NCBI GenBank assembly: GCA_902475545.1 | Contig: CABRZP010000002.1 | Location: 62,001-126,000, forward strand | Direction of reading: 5' to 3' | From: an uncultured bacterium | GTDB taxonomy: Bacteria; Cyanobacteriota; Vampirovibrionia; Gastranaerophilales; Gastranaerophilaceae | Length of the DNA: 64,000 bases | Part shown: positions 18,916-26,860 of the stretch, piece by piece | Numbering within the stretch: position 1 is the first letter of the stretch | How the letters are laid out: each line of letters begins with the position of its first letter | The notes under the pieces: generated by a model | What the model was told of the DNA's origin: nothing | What the model saw: only the letters and a program-made list of their open reading frames with translations | The model's database searches: none | Made by a program: the position numbers and the translations under genes

Positions 18916-19155
18916 ATGGATCAAATAATTAAAGTAGCATGGGACTTAAATGAAAACTCTGATAACAGATACAAATTAGTATATGAAATTGCTGAACTTG
19001 CAAAAAAAATCGTTGATGAAAATCAAGCAAGAAAAGCAAGAGAAGATTTTGGTTTTGATGAAACTCATGAAACAACTTACACTAAAGAAAATCCTGTTGA
19101 ACATGCTTTGATGGTAAAAGCATCAGAAGCTGATGATAACAGATTAGTAGGTTAA
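18916..19155 (+). CDS. rpoZ: RNA polymerase omega-like small protein
   Basis: The product has 79 residues from the ATG at 18916 (GTGAGG upstream), preferred to an upstream in-frame ATG at 18841. The segment DNRYKLVYEIAELAKKI matches the omega signature NRYxLxxxxAxxAK. The later NPVEHALMVKASEAD resembles the KPVxxAIxEMSDE end of cyanobacterial omega subunits. Omega binds the beta' subunit and helps assemble RNA polymerase. The middle (about 40-57) is longer and more acidic than usual. The assignment rests on these two short stretches only. Confidence 0.6.
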   Translation: MDQIIKVAWDLNENSDNRYKLVYEIAELAKKIVDENQARKAREDFGFDETHETTYTKENPVEHALMVKASEADDNRLVG

Positions 19156-19165
19156 TAAAATTTAA

Positions 19166-19195
19166 CGGCACAATAATACTTGTATTATTGTGCCG
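19166..19195. terminator. Hairpin between the omega-like and phosphorylase genes
   Basis: A perfect 13-base stem (CGGCACAATAATA) with CTTG loop. There is no clear T run after it, so it may be a weak terminator or an mRNA-stability hairpin. It overlaps an otherwise possible upstream start of the next gene, favouring the start at 19228. Confidence 0.65.
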
Positions 19196-19227
19196 TATTA
19201 TATGTTAAATGCATTGGGGTTAATGAG

Positions 19228-20031
19228 ATGATAAAAGATACTATGGATTATTTAAATACCTATACAGATGGTTTTGAACCGGAAATCGGTATTGTATTAG
19301 GTTCAGGTTTAGGTGAACTTGCAGATGAGTATTCGGAATTTTCTATTCCGTATTCTAAAATCCCTAATTTTGCAAAATCTACCATCGAAGGTCATAAGGG
19401 TAATCTTGTTTTTGCGACTATTGAAGGTCGTAAAGTTGTAATGATGCAAGGGAGAAATCATTACTATGAGGGTCACTCAATGCAAGAAATTACATATCCT
19501 ATAAAGGTTATGAAAGAATTGGGTGTTAAAACTGTTATCCTGACAAATGCAGCGGGGGCAGTAAATAAAAGCTTTAGACCCGGTGATTTAATGGTTATCA
19601 CTGATCATATCAACTTTATGGGGGCAAATCCTCTTGTTGGTCCTAATGATGAACACTTTGGTACACGTTTTCCTGATATGTCAGAAGTTTATGACAAAAA
19701 TTTAATTAGAATAGTAGATGCAGCCGGCAGAATTTTAAATATTAATTTAAAACATGGTGTGTATTTTGCCTCATCAGGTCCGAGTTATGAAACTCCTGCC
19801 GAAATCAGAATGGCAAGATTTATGGGTGCAGATGCTGCAGGAATGTCTACAGTTCCGGAAGCTGTTGTTGCAAATTACTGTGGTATGAAAGTTATCGGAA
19901 TTAGTTGTCTTTCAAATTATGCAAGCGGTATTTCTAATAAAAAATTAACCCATGAAGAAGTAATTGAAACTACTAATAAAGTTAAAGAGAAATTTAAACA
20001 ATTAGTTTTGTTGGTTATTAAAAATATTTAA
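19228..20031 (+). CDS. Purine nucleoside phosphorylase (trimeric class)
   Basis: From the ATG at 19228 the product has 267 residues, normal for the trimeric PNP family that splits purine nucleosides with phosphate. Signatures: GIVLGSGLGELAD near 23 (phosphate loop), VVMMQGRNHYYEGHS near 72, VILTNAAGAVNKSFRPGDLM near 108, and SGPSYETPAEIRM near 188. The longer in-frame start at 19180 would run through a hairpin and adds residues unlike the family. It ends four bases into the convergent gene at 20028. Substrate (guanosine, inosine or methylthioadenosine) is uncertain. Confidence 0.9.
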   Translation: MIKDTMDYLNTYTDGFEPEIGIVLGSGLGELADEYSEFSIPYSKIPNFAKSTIEGHKGNLVFATIEGRKVVMMQGRNHYYEGHSMQEITYPIKVMKELGVKTVILTNAAGAVNKSFRPGDLMVITDHINFMGANPLVGPNDEHFGTRFPDMSEVYDKNLIRIVDAAGRILNINLKHGVYFASSGPSYETPAEIRMARFMGADAAGMSTVPEAVVANYCGMKVIGISCLSNYASGISNKKLTHEEVIETTNKVKEKFKQLVLLVIKNI

Positions 20032-21032
20032 TTGTTTTTACTTCTTTTTTCAATAAATTTATCTACTTTTTCTGCGGTATAAGTTGAAATTATCGGTAAT
20101 ATACCATAATAAATTCCTGCGAATATTATTGCCGGTCTGAGAATATTTATACCTTCAATATATTTTGGTAATTTAGCATCTCCGGCATTGAGTTTTTTGA
20201 ATTTTTCAATAAATTTATTTGTTTTATTTTTTGCAAGATTATCGATACCATATCCACCGAGCAGTGTTATTGCCGTGCCGATAATGTTGTTATAAATAAG
20301 TGCTTTTTTTCGATTTTCTTTGATTTTTTTACTTTTGTTTGTCTGGTATGCAAACGATGTTGTTAACAGAATATCTGTTCCTGCCGTAATATGTTTTGCA
20401 ATATCTTTGTCTTTGTTTTCATATTTTTTTGCAAAATTTTGGAACTGTTTATTATTAATAATTTTGCCTAAATTTTTTGCAATTTTATCAGAAATTCTTC
20501 CTGTAAAATTAATATTTTGTTGTTTTATGTCAGGCAGTTTTTCTTCTTTACTATTTTTGTGTTTGAAAAATAAATTGTCCATAATTACCGGAATTAGTGC
20601 AAGAGTCAGCATTGATTTTGGTACTGCTGTAAGAAATCCTGTACTTAATTTTAATATTTGAGTCATAAGTTTATAACTTTTTGAATTAATTGGATGCTTT
20701 TTTAGTGTTTCAGGATTTAAAAATTTTTCGGGATTTTTATCAATTCTTTTTACTGCATATTCAATTGGCAGAGCAACTGCTTCTACCATTCCAAATTTTA
20801 TCAATCCTGAACATATAGAATTTGCAGCGGCATACTGTTTATTTTCTTTTTCGGTGTCAGGTGTTGAAAATATTGAAATAGGTCGGAGTGTTAGGGAAAG
20901 AAGAAGTGATGTTCCTGCAGAAAAAGATGTGCTGTGTTCGGATATTTTTTCCAAACACTTTAATATTCTTTTATTTGTTAGTAATTTGCCTGTGTAATTT
21001 GTTCCGGCTGAAGTGATTTTTTGAATTTGCAT
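20028..21032 (-). CDS. Lineage-type membrane-associated protein with N-terminal YTGK motif, unknown
   Basis: From the ATG at 21032 (AGGAAAG upstream, preferred over an in-frame ATG at 21062) the product has 334 residues. It opens MQIQKITSAGTNYTGK, a polar stretch ending in an aromatic-Thr-Gly-Lys motif that recurs in other unknown proteins of this window. The body has several moderately hydrophobic helices (SAGTSLLLSLTLRPISIF, LIKFGMVEAVALPIEYAV, AVPKSMLTLALIPVIM, and two near the C-terminus), suggesting a membrane location. The pattern 'RPxxIFxTPD...KQYAAANSICSG' seems typical of this lineage. Function is unknown. Confidence 0.7.
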   Translation of the reverse strand: MQIQKITSAGTNYTGKLLTNKRILKCLEKISEHSTSFSAGTSLLLSLTLRPISIFSTPDTEKENKQYAAANSICSGLIKFGMVEAVALPIEYAVKRIDKNPEKFLNPETLKKHPINSKSYKLMTQILKLSTGFLTAVPKSMLTLALIPVIMDNLFFKHKNSKEEKLPDIKQQNINFTGRISDKIAKNLGKIINNKQFQNFAKKYENKDKDIAKHITAGTDILLTTSFAYQTNKSKKIKENRKKALIYNNIIGTAITLLGGYGIDNLAKNKTNKFIEKFKKLNAGDAKLPKYIEGINILRPAIIFAGIYYGILPIISTYTAEKVDKFIEKRSKNN

Positions 21033-21126
21033 ATTTTCTTTCCTATTACTAGTAGACACCACACAAAGTCAAAAGTAAAATATTTTTGCTAAATTTTAAA
21101 ATATTTTCAATAAAGTATTTTTACGA

Positions 21127-21132
21127 TAAAAT
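21127..21132 (+). promoter_or_regulatory. Candidate -10 box for a leaderless pnuC-like gene
   Basis: TAAAAT ends eight bases before the ATG at 21140. No ribosome-binding sequence precedes that ATG. The -35 region (TTTTCA at 21104, 17 bases away) is weak. Confidence 0.4.
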
Positions 21133-21139
21133 AACAGTA

Positions 21140-21823
21140 ATGAAAATAACGGAGTTTATAAAAAAAGAATTGTCCGGTTGGGGTAAGATTGAAAGGGTTG
21201 TGTTTCCGCTGGAAATACTTCTGATAATAATATTATCTGTTCTGATTGGAGACAGTAAAATTGCACTTGTGTCTGCAGTATGTGGTATAAGTTATTCAAT
21301 ACTTGCGGGTAAAGGTAAAATATCTTGTTATATATTTGGTCTAAGTGGAACTTTATGTTATGCATATCTTGCTTTAAAAAATAATTTATTTGGAAATTTG
21401 GCATTGTATGCTTTGTATTATTTCCCGATGCAAATTGTTGGAATATTTAAATGGAAAAAACATCTGAAAAAAGATTCGCAGGAAATTGTTAAAACAAAGC
21501 TTACAAATAAAGAAAGAATTTTTTATACATTAATAAGTATTGTATGTTCAGTTATTTTATATGTAATTTTGCTATTTTTACATGACCAAAGTCCGATTAT
21601 GGATTCTGTAACCGCAGTACTTTCGGTTGTAGGATTAATTTTAACTGTCAAACGCTGTATTGAACAGTGGTATGTATGGTTTATTGTTAATGGCTTATCT
21701 ACAATAATGTGGATAAATGCATACTTGCATGGCTCAAACTGTTTTGCAACTATTTTAATGTGGGCAACTTATTTTGTGCTGTCGATTTATTTTCTTATTA
21801 CATGGAAAAGAGAATTAAAGTAA
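21140..21823 (+). CDS. pnuC: PnuC-like nicotinamide riboside/mononucleotide transporter
   Basis: From the ATG at 21140 the product has 227 residues and about seven hydrophobic helices. Family traits are the aromatic, polar-lined helices (GLSGTLCYAYLALKNNLFGNLALYALYYFPMQIVGIFKW) and the later QWYVWFIVNGLSTIMWINAYLHG segment, matching PnuC vitamin transporters that carry NAD precursors by facilitated diffusion. It could equally be a PnuX/PnuT-like riboflavin or thiamine carrier. No riboswitch fits upstream, since the promoter leaves no leader. It stands alone. Confidence 0.8.
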   Translation: MKITEFIKKELSGWGKIERVVFPLEILLIIILSVLIGDSKIALVSAVCGISYSILAGKGKISCYIFGLSGTLCYAYLALKNNLFGNLALYALYYFPMQIVGIFKWKKHLKKDSQEIVKTKLTNKERIFYTLISIVCSVILYVILLFLHDQSPIMDSVTAVLSVVGLILTVKRCIEQWYVWFIVNGLSTIMWINAYLHGSNCFATILMWATYFVLSIYFLITWKRELK

Positions 21824-21896
21824 TTAAATTACGTAGCAAAAATTTATTTGTTTAGTATTAATATTATTGTTACTAGAAGAAAAGGTATTTAAATTA

Positions 21897-24026
21897 ATGA
21901 ATATTTCCCCTATAAGTAATTTCAAGTATGCATATACATTTAAAGCAGAAAATCAAGATTCAAAACAAGCAGATAATATCTCTTCTGAACAAGATGCAGA
22001 TTCGGCTGTAAAGGTTGAGGATTCAGATAATAAAGCTGAAAAAAAGGAAAGAACTTTTAATAAAAAAGAACTTATTGGAATTGCGGCAGCTTCTGCTCTT
22101 TCTGCGGCTGTGATTGGCGGAACTCTTGTAAGAAGTCATAAAATAAAAAGACTAACAAGAGATAATAATGAATTAAATAGCCTTAATAACTCATTAAAAA
22201 GAGAACTTCAAGAATTTAAAAATCGTTTAAACACAATTTTTGATGGTGATGTATCTCCAAGTGATGCAGATAGTAGTTTTGTTGCCGGAATTAAACAAAG
22301 AATTGCCGGTAAAAAAGTTGAATATGATATGCTTGTTCCACCTGCTTCACAAAGTGACTTTGTAAAATATGATGATGCAATTCCTTTACCTGAATATGTT
22401 GGTACAAGTAATAGAGCAATGAATTCAGTTTTGAATATTCCGGAAGTTGGTAATGACGGAAGTTTTGATTTTACAATTCCAAGAACTGTCGAAACACAGG
22501 TGAAAAAGGTTCAGTCAAGAGAATTTACTCCTATTAAAAATCAAGCTACTAACATAACTGAAGGGTATGCTGATTCTGTTCAATGGAATAATGATAAGAT
22601 TGCACGTGATATCCTACAAAATTTCTATGATGGGCATGGACAAACTCTTGATGGAGTAACTTTGAAATTTACTCCAATCGGTAATGTCCGTTATAGAGTT
22701 CGAATTTCCGGTGAAAGTACCTACACTGCTGATAAAGCATTATATATTGGAGAATCTACAAAAAGAAATGATGTAAAAGCTGCCGGTAATTACGGTGAAG
22801 GCTTGAAAATGGCTGCATTGAAACTATTAAAAGACGGCGGTTCTCAGAATGTAAGATACGCTTCTGATAATTGGCAGTTGACTTATTCTTTAGGAAATAG
22901 TGAATTGTCAGATAATAAAGTTTTGATGTACTCTCTTGATAGAGTAAATAAATTTGATGGTAATTTTATTGAATTTGAAACAAATGATAAAGGGCTTTTA
23001 GATTCATTTAGGGCAAGTATCAATAGATTTTATCATTCAGGAAACCCGCATTTTATTAAACCTGATTTTGAAAATGATCTTATTGGTGTAAAAATGTTAT
23101 CTCCTAATGAAAAAGGCGGTATATATATTGCAGGTCAGCGTTTTGAATTTGAAAATGATTATGATGGATTGAGGAATACCGTTATTTTTATAAAAGAAAA
23201 ATTACCGGTAACTGTTTTAGATCCATCCAGAGATAGAACTTCTCTTAACAAGAGTCAACTTTCCAATATTGCAGTATGGTTGGCATATAATCATAGAATG
23301 CCAAAAGAAGACTGTGTGAAATTGTTAAAAACACTGGAACCATATTGGGAAAAGGTGAATTATGCTGATATGACACCTCAGGATCAATTTGTTGAAACTT
23401 TTATTTCTAATTTGAATACGCTTGATCGAAAGGTTCATATTGATTTTCCGTCACAATATGTTGCATATTCAATAGCAAGTCCGTCTTTAGTAGATGAACT
23501 TAGAGACAATGGATATGTTATTTGTAAAGAAGATTTTGCTTCTCTTGGAATGCAGAATATTAAACAGCTAATGGGCGGAATCAGGGCTCATGAACCTATA
23601 GCACCAACAGAAGTTCAATCAAAAAAAGTTGTGATATTGAAAGAAGCTTTAAATAAATTACAAAATCTTGTTAAAAAAGGTCATTTTTCAGCTGAAGAAT
23701 TAGATACTAAAATTTATCTTTTTGATAAAAATGCTGCAAAAGAATCGCAGATGTATAATGATACTTTGGCAGAGGCTATACTTGATAATGGTACATCAAA
23801 AGGGTTTTGGATTGATAAAAGTTATTTAGATCGAGCATCTTTCAGTGATGTTTTGGAAACAGCTTTGCATGAATTATCACATAAGGCAGGCGGTGATGGA
23901 ACTCCTAATTTTTCATATAAATTGACTAATGTTAATAGGGATGCAATTGACCAAATTCTCGGTGATGGAATGGTTAGAAGAGAATTGCAAGTTTTAGCTG
24001 ATATGTGGACTGATTTGCAAGTTTAA
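21897..24026 (+). CDS. GHKL-type ATPase domain joined to a HExxH metalloprotease-like domain
   Basis: From the ATG at 21897 (AAAAGG upstream, preferred over 21867) the product has 709 residues. Order: a polar start ending YTFKAE; acidic linker; one hydrophobic helix near 58-78; coiled coil near 80-120; a low-complexity linker; then ARDILQNFYDGHG near 236-248, resembling the N-box of Bergerat-fold ATPases, and AGNYGEGLKMAALKLLK near 295-311, resembling their GxxGxGLxxA lid motif. Near 658 is HELSHKAGGDG, a zinc-protease-like HExxH. The DxGxG box is not evident, so ATP binding is unproven. Possibly an ATP-dependent membrane-anchored protease. No neighbour explains it. Confidence 0.65.
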   Translation: MNISPISNFKYAYTFKAENQDSKQADNISSEQDADSAVKVEDSDNKAEKKERTFNKKELIGIAAASALSAAVIGGTLVRSHKIKRLTRDNNELNSLNNSLKRELQEFKNRLNTIFDGDVSPSDADSSFVAGIKQRIAGKKVEYDMLVPPASQSDFVKYDDAIPLPEYVGTSNRAMNSVLNIPEVGNDGSFDFTIPRTVETQVKKVQSREFTPIKNQATNITEGYADSVQWNNDKIARDILQNFYDGHGQTLDGVTLKFTPIGNVRYRVRISGESTYTADKALYIGESTKRNDVKAAGNYGEGLKMAALKLLKDGGSQNVRYASDNWQLTYSLGNSELSDNKVLMYSLDRVNKFDGNFIEFETNDKGLLDSFRASINRFYHSGNPHFIKPDFENDLIGVKMLSPNEKGGIYIAGQRFEFENDYDGLRNTVIFIKEKLPVTVLDPSRDRTSLNKSQLSNIAVWLAYNHRMPKEDCVKLLKTLEPYWEKVNYADMTPQDQFVETFISNLNTLDRKVHIDFPSQYVAYSIASPSLVDELRDNGYVICKEDFASLGMQNIKQLMGGIRAHEPIAPTEVQSKKVVILKEALNKLQNLVKKGHFSAEELDTKIYLFDKNAAKESQMYNDTLAEAILDNGTSKGFWIDKSYLDRASFSDVLETALHELSHKAGGDGTPNFSYKLTNVNRDAIDQILGDGMVRRELQVLADMWTDLQV

Positions 24027-24084
24027 TTTTCAAATATCAAAATACTCTTTATTGGGTGTACTGCCTAATTAGAGTGATTGGAAG

Positions 24085-24112
24085 TGTCACCCTGAACTTG
24101 TTTCAGGGTCTC
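24085..24112. repeat. Dispersed palindromic repeat unit
   Basis: Arms ACCCTGAA and TTCAGGGT around a five-base loop. The 28 bases are essentially identical to the unit at 2982. Confidence 0.8.
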
Positions 24113-24194
24113 TTTTATTAATATAAAAGTTTTTTTATTTTCGTGCAAGGAGAAAGATACAAAACCAAAGAAATAAAAATATATATTTACCCTC

Positions 24195-24246
24195 TGGTAT
24201 CCAATAAAAAAGACCCTATTAAGAGTCTTTAAATGGTCGGGATGAT
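24195..24246 (-). repeat. Partial duplicate of the tRNA-Pro 3' end plus terminator
   Basis: This segment closely matches 24355-24407: a CTGG..TCCAATAAAA flank, a GACCC...-type terminator stem, the tRNA CCA end and the last acceptor-stem bases. The tRNA body beyond it does not match, so it is a fragment rather than a second tRNA gene. Confidence 0.65.
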
Positions 24247-24365
24247 GCCGAAATCGTAGGCGAAGAATGAGCCGTACGAGTAAGGTATGCAGCCAGCTAG
24301 ATTGAGTTGAGCAAATGCGATTACTCAATCAGCGTGCGTGCTCAGGATGTAATCCTGGCGTCCAA

Positions 24366-24392
24366 TAAAAAAAGACCCTTTCAAGGTCTTTT
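24366..24392 (-). terminator. Rho-independent terminator of tRNA-Pro
   Basis: Read on the minus strand, AAGACC, a short loop and GGGTCTT run into six or more T residues directly after the tRNA 3' end. Confidence 0.85.
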
Positions 24393-24395
24393 AAA

Positions 24396-24472
24396 TGGTC
24401 GGGATGACAGGATTTGAACCTGCGGCCCCTTCGTCCCGAACGAAGTGCGCTACCAAGCTGCGCTACATCCCG
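24396..24472 (-). tRNA. tRNA-Pro (anticodon CGG)
   Basis: 77 bases including an encoded CCA. The acceptor stem CGGGATG pairs with CATCCCG. The D arm is AGCGCAGCTTGGTAGCGC. The anticodon stem-loop is CTTCG TTCGGGA CGAAG, reading CGG at positions 34-36. The T arm is GCAGGTTCAAATCCTGT. The body closely follows bacterial proline tRNAs of the proK type. It decodes CCG, a codon that is uncommon in this AT-rich window. It stands alone, followed by its own terminator. Confidence 0.95.
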
Positions 24473-24564
24473 TAGTAGGGGTAAATAAATTTTTATGATA
24501 AATGATATTGCTAACGGCTTCATCACTTACCATAAACTGTATTTTTATTTTATATCAAAAATTT

Positions 24565-26250
24565 TTATTTAGCACTTTCGCAAAGTAATTTTTTTATTTC
24601 TACGCGTTTTAATTTTCTTGTTGTTGTTCTAGGCAGATTTTCTGTACGAACAATAATTTTTATCGGACGTTTATATGGTGCAAGTTGTGATGATAAATAT
24701 TTAATTTCATTTTGTATTGCAACTTCTAAATTATCTTTTTCTGTAAAGTTTGAGGCATAATTTTCTGTTGGAACTACTATAGCAACAATTTCTTCACATC
24801 CATCTTTTTCACCAAAAGAACGTTTCATTCCGCAAACGCATACTTCTGCAAAATTTGGACTTTGTTCTAATACGGTTTCAATTTCTTCAGGAAATACTTT
24901 TTTGCCGCCTGATAAAACAATCATATTCTTAATTCTGCCTGTTATATAAATCAATTTTGTTTTACTGTCAATTCTTGCAATATCACCGGTATGAAGCCAA
25001 CCGTCTTCAGTTATTGTTTCATGAGTTAAGGCTTCTTGTTTGTAGTAACCTTTCATGATTGACGGACCTCTTAACAATAATTCACCTGTTTCGGGGTCTA
25101 TCTTAGTTTCAATTGAATTTAATGCTTGACCTACAGACTTAAGATCTTGGTATTTGCCTCTGTTAACCGCAACAACAGGACTGGCTTCTGATATTCCATA
25201 GCCTTGATATACTTTTATACCTATACTCTGGAAAAATTCACCGACTTTTAGGTCTAATGGAGCTCCGCCTGATATGCAACCAAAGAACTCTCCGCCAAAT
25301 TTTGCGTGGATTTGTTTAAACATAGCTCTACGCATTTTTATTGGAAGGTATTTTGCAATTTTAAGATTAAAGTTAAATATTGCTTTAACTATTGCAGGTT
25401 TTTTGTTAACTTCTGATTCTATAGAACTTTTTAACAATTTTAAAAATGCAGGAACTGTAATCATAAATTTGATTTTCTTTTCATTCATTACATCCATAAT
25501 ATCTTTTGGTTTAAGACTTTGCGGATAGTATATTGAATGTCCGTAATGTAAAAATATGAAAAATCCTACAGTTAGTTCAAATAAATGATTCATTGGAAGT
25601 ATTGAAAGATGTCTCATTTCTACTTTTTCCGGTAAAATTTGTTCTAATGCTATTCTTAAATCATGCATTTGTGCAAGCATATTTTTGAACGAAATTTCAA
25701 CCCCTTTTGGAGCTCCTGTAGTTCCGGAAGTGTATATAGTAAATGCAGTTGCACTTAGTGGTTGTCTTCTCCATTTTGCATTATAATTTTCAGGTATTGA
25801 ATATAAGCTAGGAATTTCAATAGATTCATGAACACAAGGATCCATAAGGATAATATGTTTTATTGATGAAATTCTGTTTTTTAATTCTTTGGCTTTTTCA
25901 ATATTGGCACTTGATACAAGGATAATTGTAGGTTCACAGTTTGATAATATTGAATCAAGTTCGTATATTGTCAATTTATTATCCAGAGGAACAGTTGTTA
26001 GTCCTGCAAGTACTGAACCAAATACACAGGCTCCGTATTCAGGTTTAGATTCTGATAAAATAGCAAGTCTTTCTCCTTTTGGAATTTGTAAATCATTTAT
26101 TATATATGACGCAAGCCTTCTGGATAAAAGTCCCAAGCCTTTATATGTGAATTCGTCCCATCCCCATTTTGACTTCATCCCTAAAGAAACTTTTTCTCCA
26201 TTTTGTAAAGTGATTTCTTCTAATAGAGTAAAGACATTTTCGTATTTCAT
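24565..26250 (-). CDS. Long-chain-fatty-acid/acyl-CoA ligase (AMP-forming)
   Basis: The product has 561 residues. The AMP-binding signature YTSGTTGAPKGVEIS is near 172. Further motifs are YGISEASPVVAVN near 350, WLHTGDIARID near 420, and GRIKNMIVLSGGKKVFPEEIE near 442. The lysine near the C-terminus (PRTTTRKLKR) is expected to complete the adenylation site. The enzyme activates a carboxylic acid with ATP and joins it to CoA or a carrier protein. Fatty acids are the likeliest substrate by similarity to long-chain ligases. AGGAGTTAATA precedes the ATG. No neighbouring lipid genes help specify the substrate. Confidence 0.88.
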   Translation of the reverse strand: MKYENVFTLLEEITLQNGEKVSLGMKSKWGWDEFTYKGLGLLSRRLASYIINDLQIPKGERLAILSESKPEYGACVFGSVLAGLTTVPLDNKLTIYELDSILSNCEPTIILVSSANIEKAKELKNRISSIKHIILMDPCVHESIEIPSLYSIPENYNAKWRRQPLSATAFTIYTSGTTGAPKGVEISFKNMLAQMHDLRIALEQILPEKVEMRHLSILPMNHLFELTVGFFIFLHYGHSIYYPQSLKPKDIMDVMNEKKIKFMITVPAFLKLLKSSIESEVNKKPAIVKAIFNFNLKIAKYLPIKMRRAMFKQIHAKFGGEFFGCISGGAPLDLKVGEFFQSIGIKVYQGYGISEASPVVAVNRGKYQDLKSVGQALNSIETKIDPETGELLLRGPSIMKGYYKQEALTHETITEDGWLHTGDIARIDSKTKLIYITGRIKNMIVLSGGKKVFPEEIETVLEQSPNFAEVCVCGMKRSFGEKDGCEEIVAIVVPTENYASNFTEKDNLEVAIQNEIKYLSSQLAPYKRPIKIIVRTENLPRTTTRKLKRVEIKKLLCESAK

Positions 26251-26333
26251 TATTAACTCCTAAATCCTCAATTCCCTAAACACTAATAATATTATTTTAA
26301 TTGAAAAATATATAACATGCAATATATTAACAT

Positions 26334-26365
26334 AAGTAAAAGCAGGTTTTAACCTGCTTTTACTT
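26334..26365. terminator. Bidirectional-looking terminator hairpin
   Basis: A perfect 15-base inverted repeat (AAGTAAAAGCAGGTT) with a two-base loop sits against the stop codon of the gene at 26366. Confidence 0.8.
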
Positions 26366-26687
26366 ACAAATTCTGTTTTGAAACTTGATCAGCTAAAGAT
26401 TTCATCCATTCTCGCATTACATCAATACCTTCTGCTGCATTTTTTTGTATTCTTTCAAGCATTACACTTGCAAAGTTGTCAACTTTATCAGTTGAAGCCT
26501 TTGAGCCGAACATACCCCAAGCATCTATTATCTTACCGTTTTTAACTTGGAAAACATTAAATGATCGCTCATCTGATAAAATTTTTATAGTTGATTTGTC
26601 TTTCATTGGAATACTTGTTAAAGTTTTACCTGTTTGGGCTGCTATTTCAGGAAAGCCGATAGTTTTTCCATATCTTACAGGATTCAT
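26364..26687 (-). CDS. Small unknown protein
   Basis: The product has 107 residues and no recognised domain. It has a mixed beta-rich first half (KSTIKILSDERSFNVFQVKNGKIIDAWGMFG) and an amphipathic helical second half (VDNFASVMLERIQKNAAEGIDVMREWMKSL). It contains no cysteines and no signal peptide, so it is probably cytosolic. A purine-rich AGAAAGTAGG stretch precedes the ATG and a hairpin follows the stop, supporting a real single-gene unit. Divergent from the glucanotransferase gene at 26861. Confidence 0.6.
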   Translation of the reverse strand: MNPVRYGKTIGFPEIAAQTGKTLTSIPMKDKSTIKILSDERSFNVFQVKNGKIIDAWGMFGSKASTDKVDNFASVMLERIQKNAAEGIDVMREWMKSLADQVSKQNL

Positions 26688-26860
26688 GTTTTACCTACTT
26701 TCTTTTAAATTATTATCTAATTTTTAGTAGTCATAAGATAGATGAACATTAAAAATTGTTAAATTTGTGTTATTTGTTGCTAAAATGTAACAAATTTTTT
26801 TTTGTTTCGTTTTATAATGAAGTATATCCTCGTTTTCAATTGTTTAAGGACTATGGGAAT

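Larger units (their letters stand above)
24027..24395. other. Non-coding 369-base gap with repeats
   Basis: No supported gene. It holds a dispersed palindromic repeat unit (24085-24112), a partial duplicate of the tRNA-Pro 3' end with its terminator (24195-24246), an unexplained 108-base stretch (24247-24354), and the tRNA terminator (24366-24392). Confidence 0.7.

Noticed and set aside
21061..21140. NAD- or thiamine-responsive riboswitch before the pnuC-like gene
   Set aside because: The -10 box lies within nine bases of the ATG, leaving no leader for a riboswitch.
21897..24026. GHKL-type ATPase as part of an anti-phage system
   Set aside because: No nuclease or other defence partner is adjacent, and the neighbours are a transporter and a tRNA.
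24329..24526. A 65-codon frame on the minus strand covering the tRNA
   Set aside because: It is the well-known spurious translation of a tRNA gene and its terminator, not a protein.
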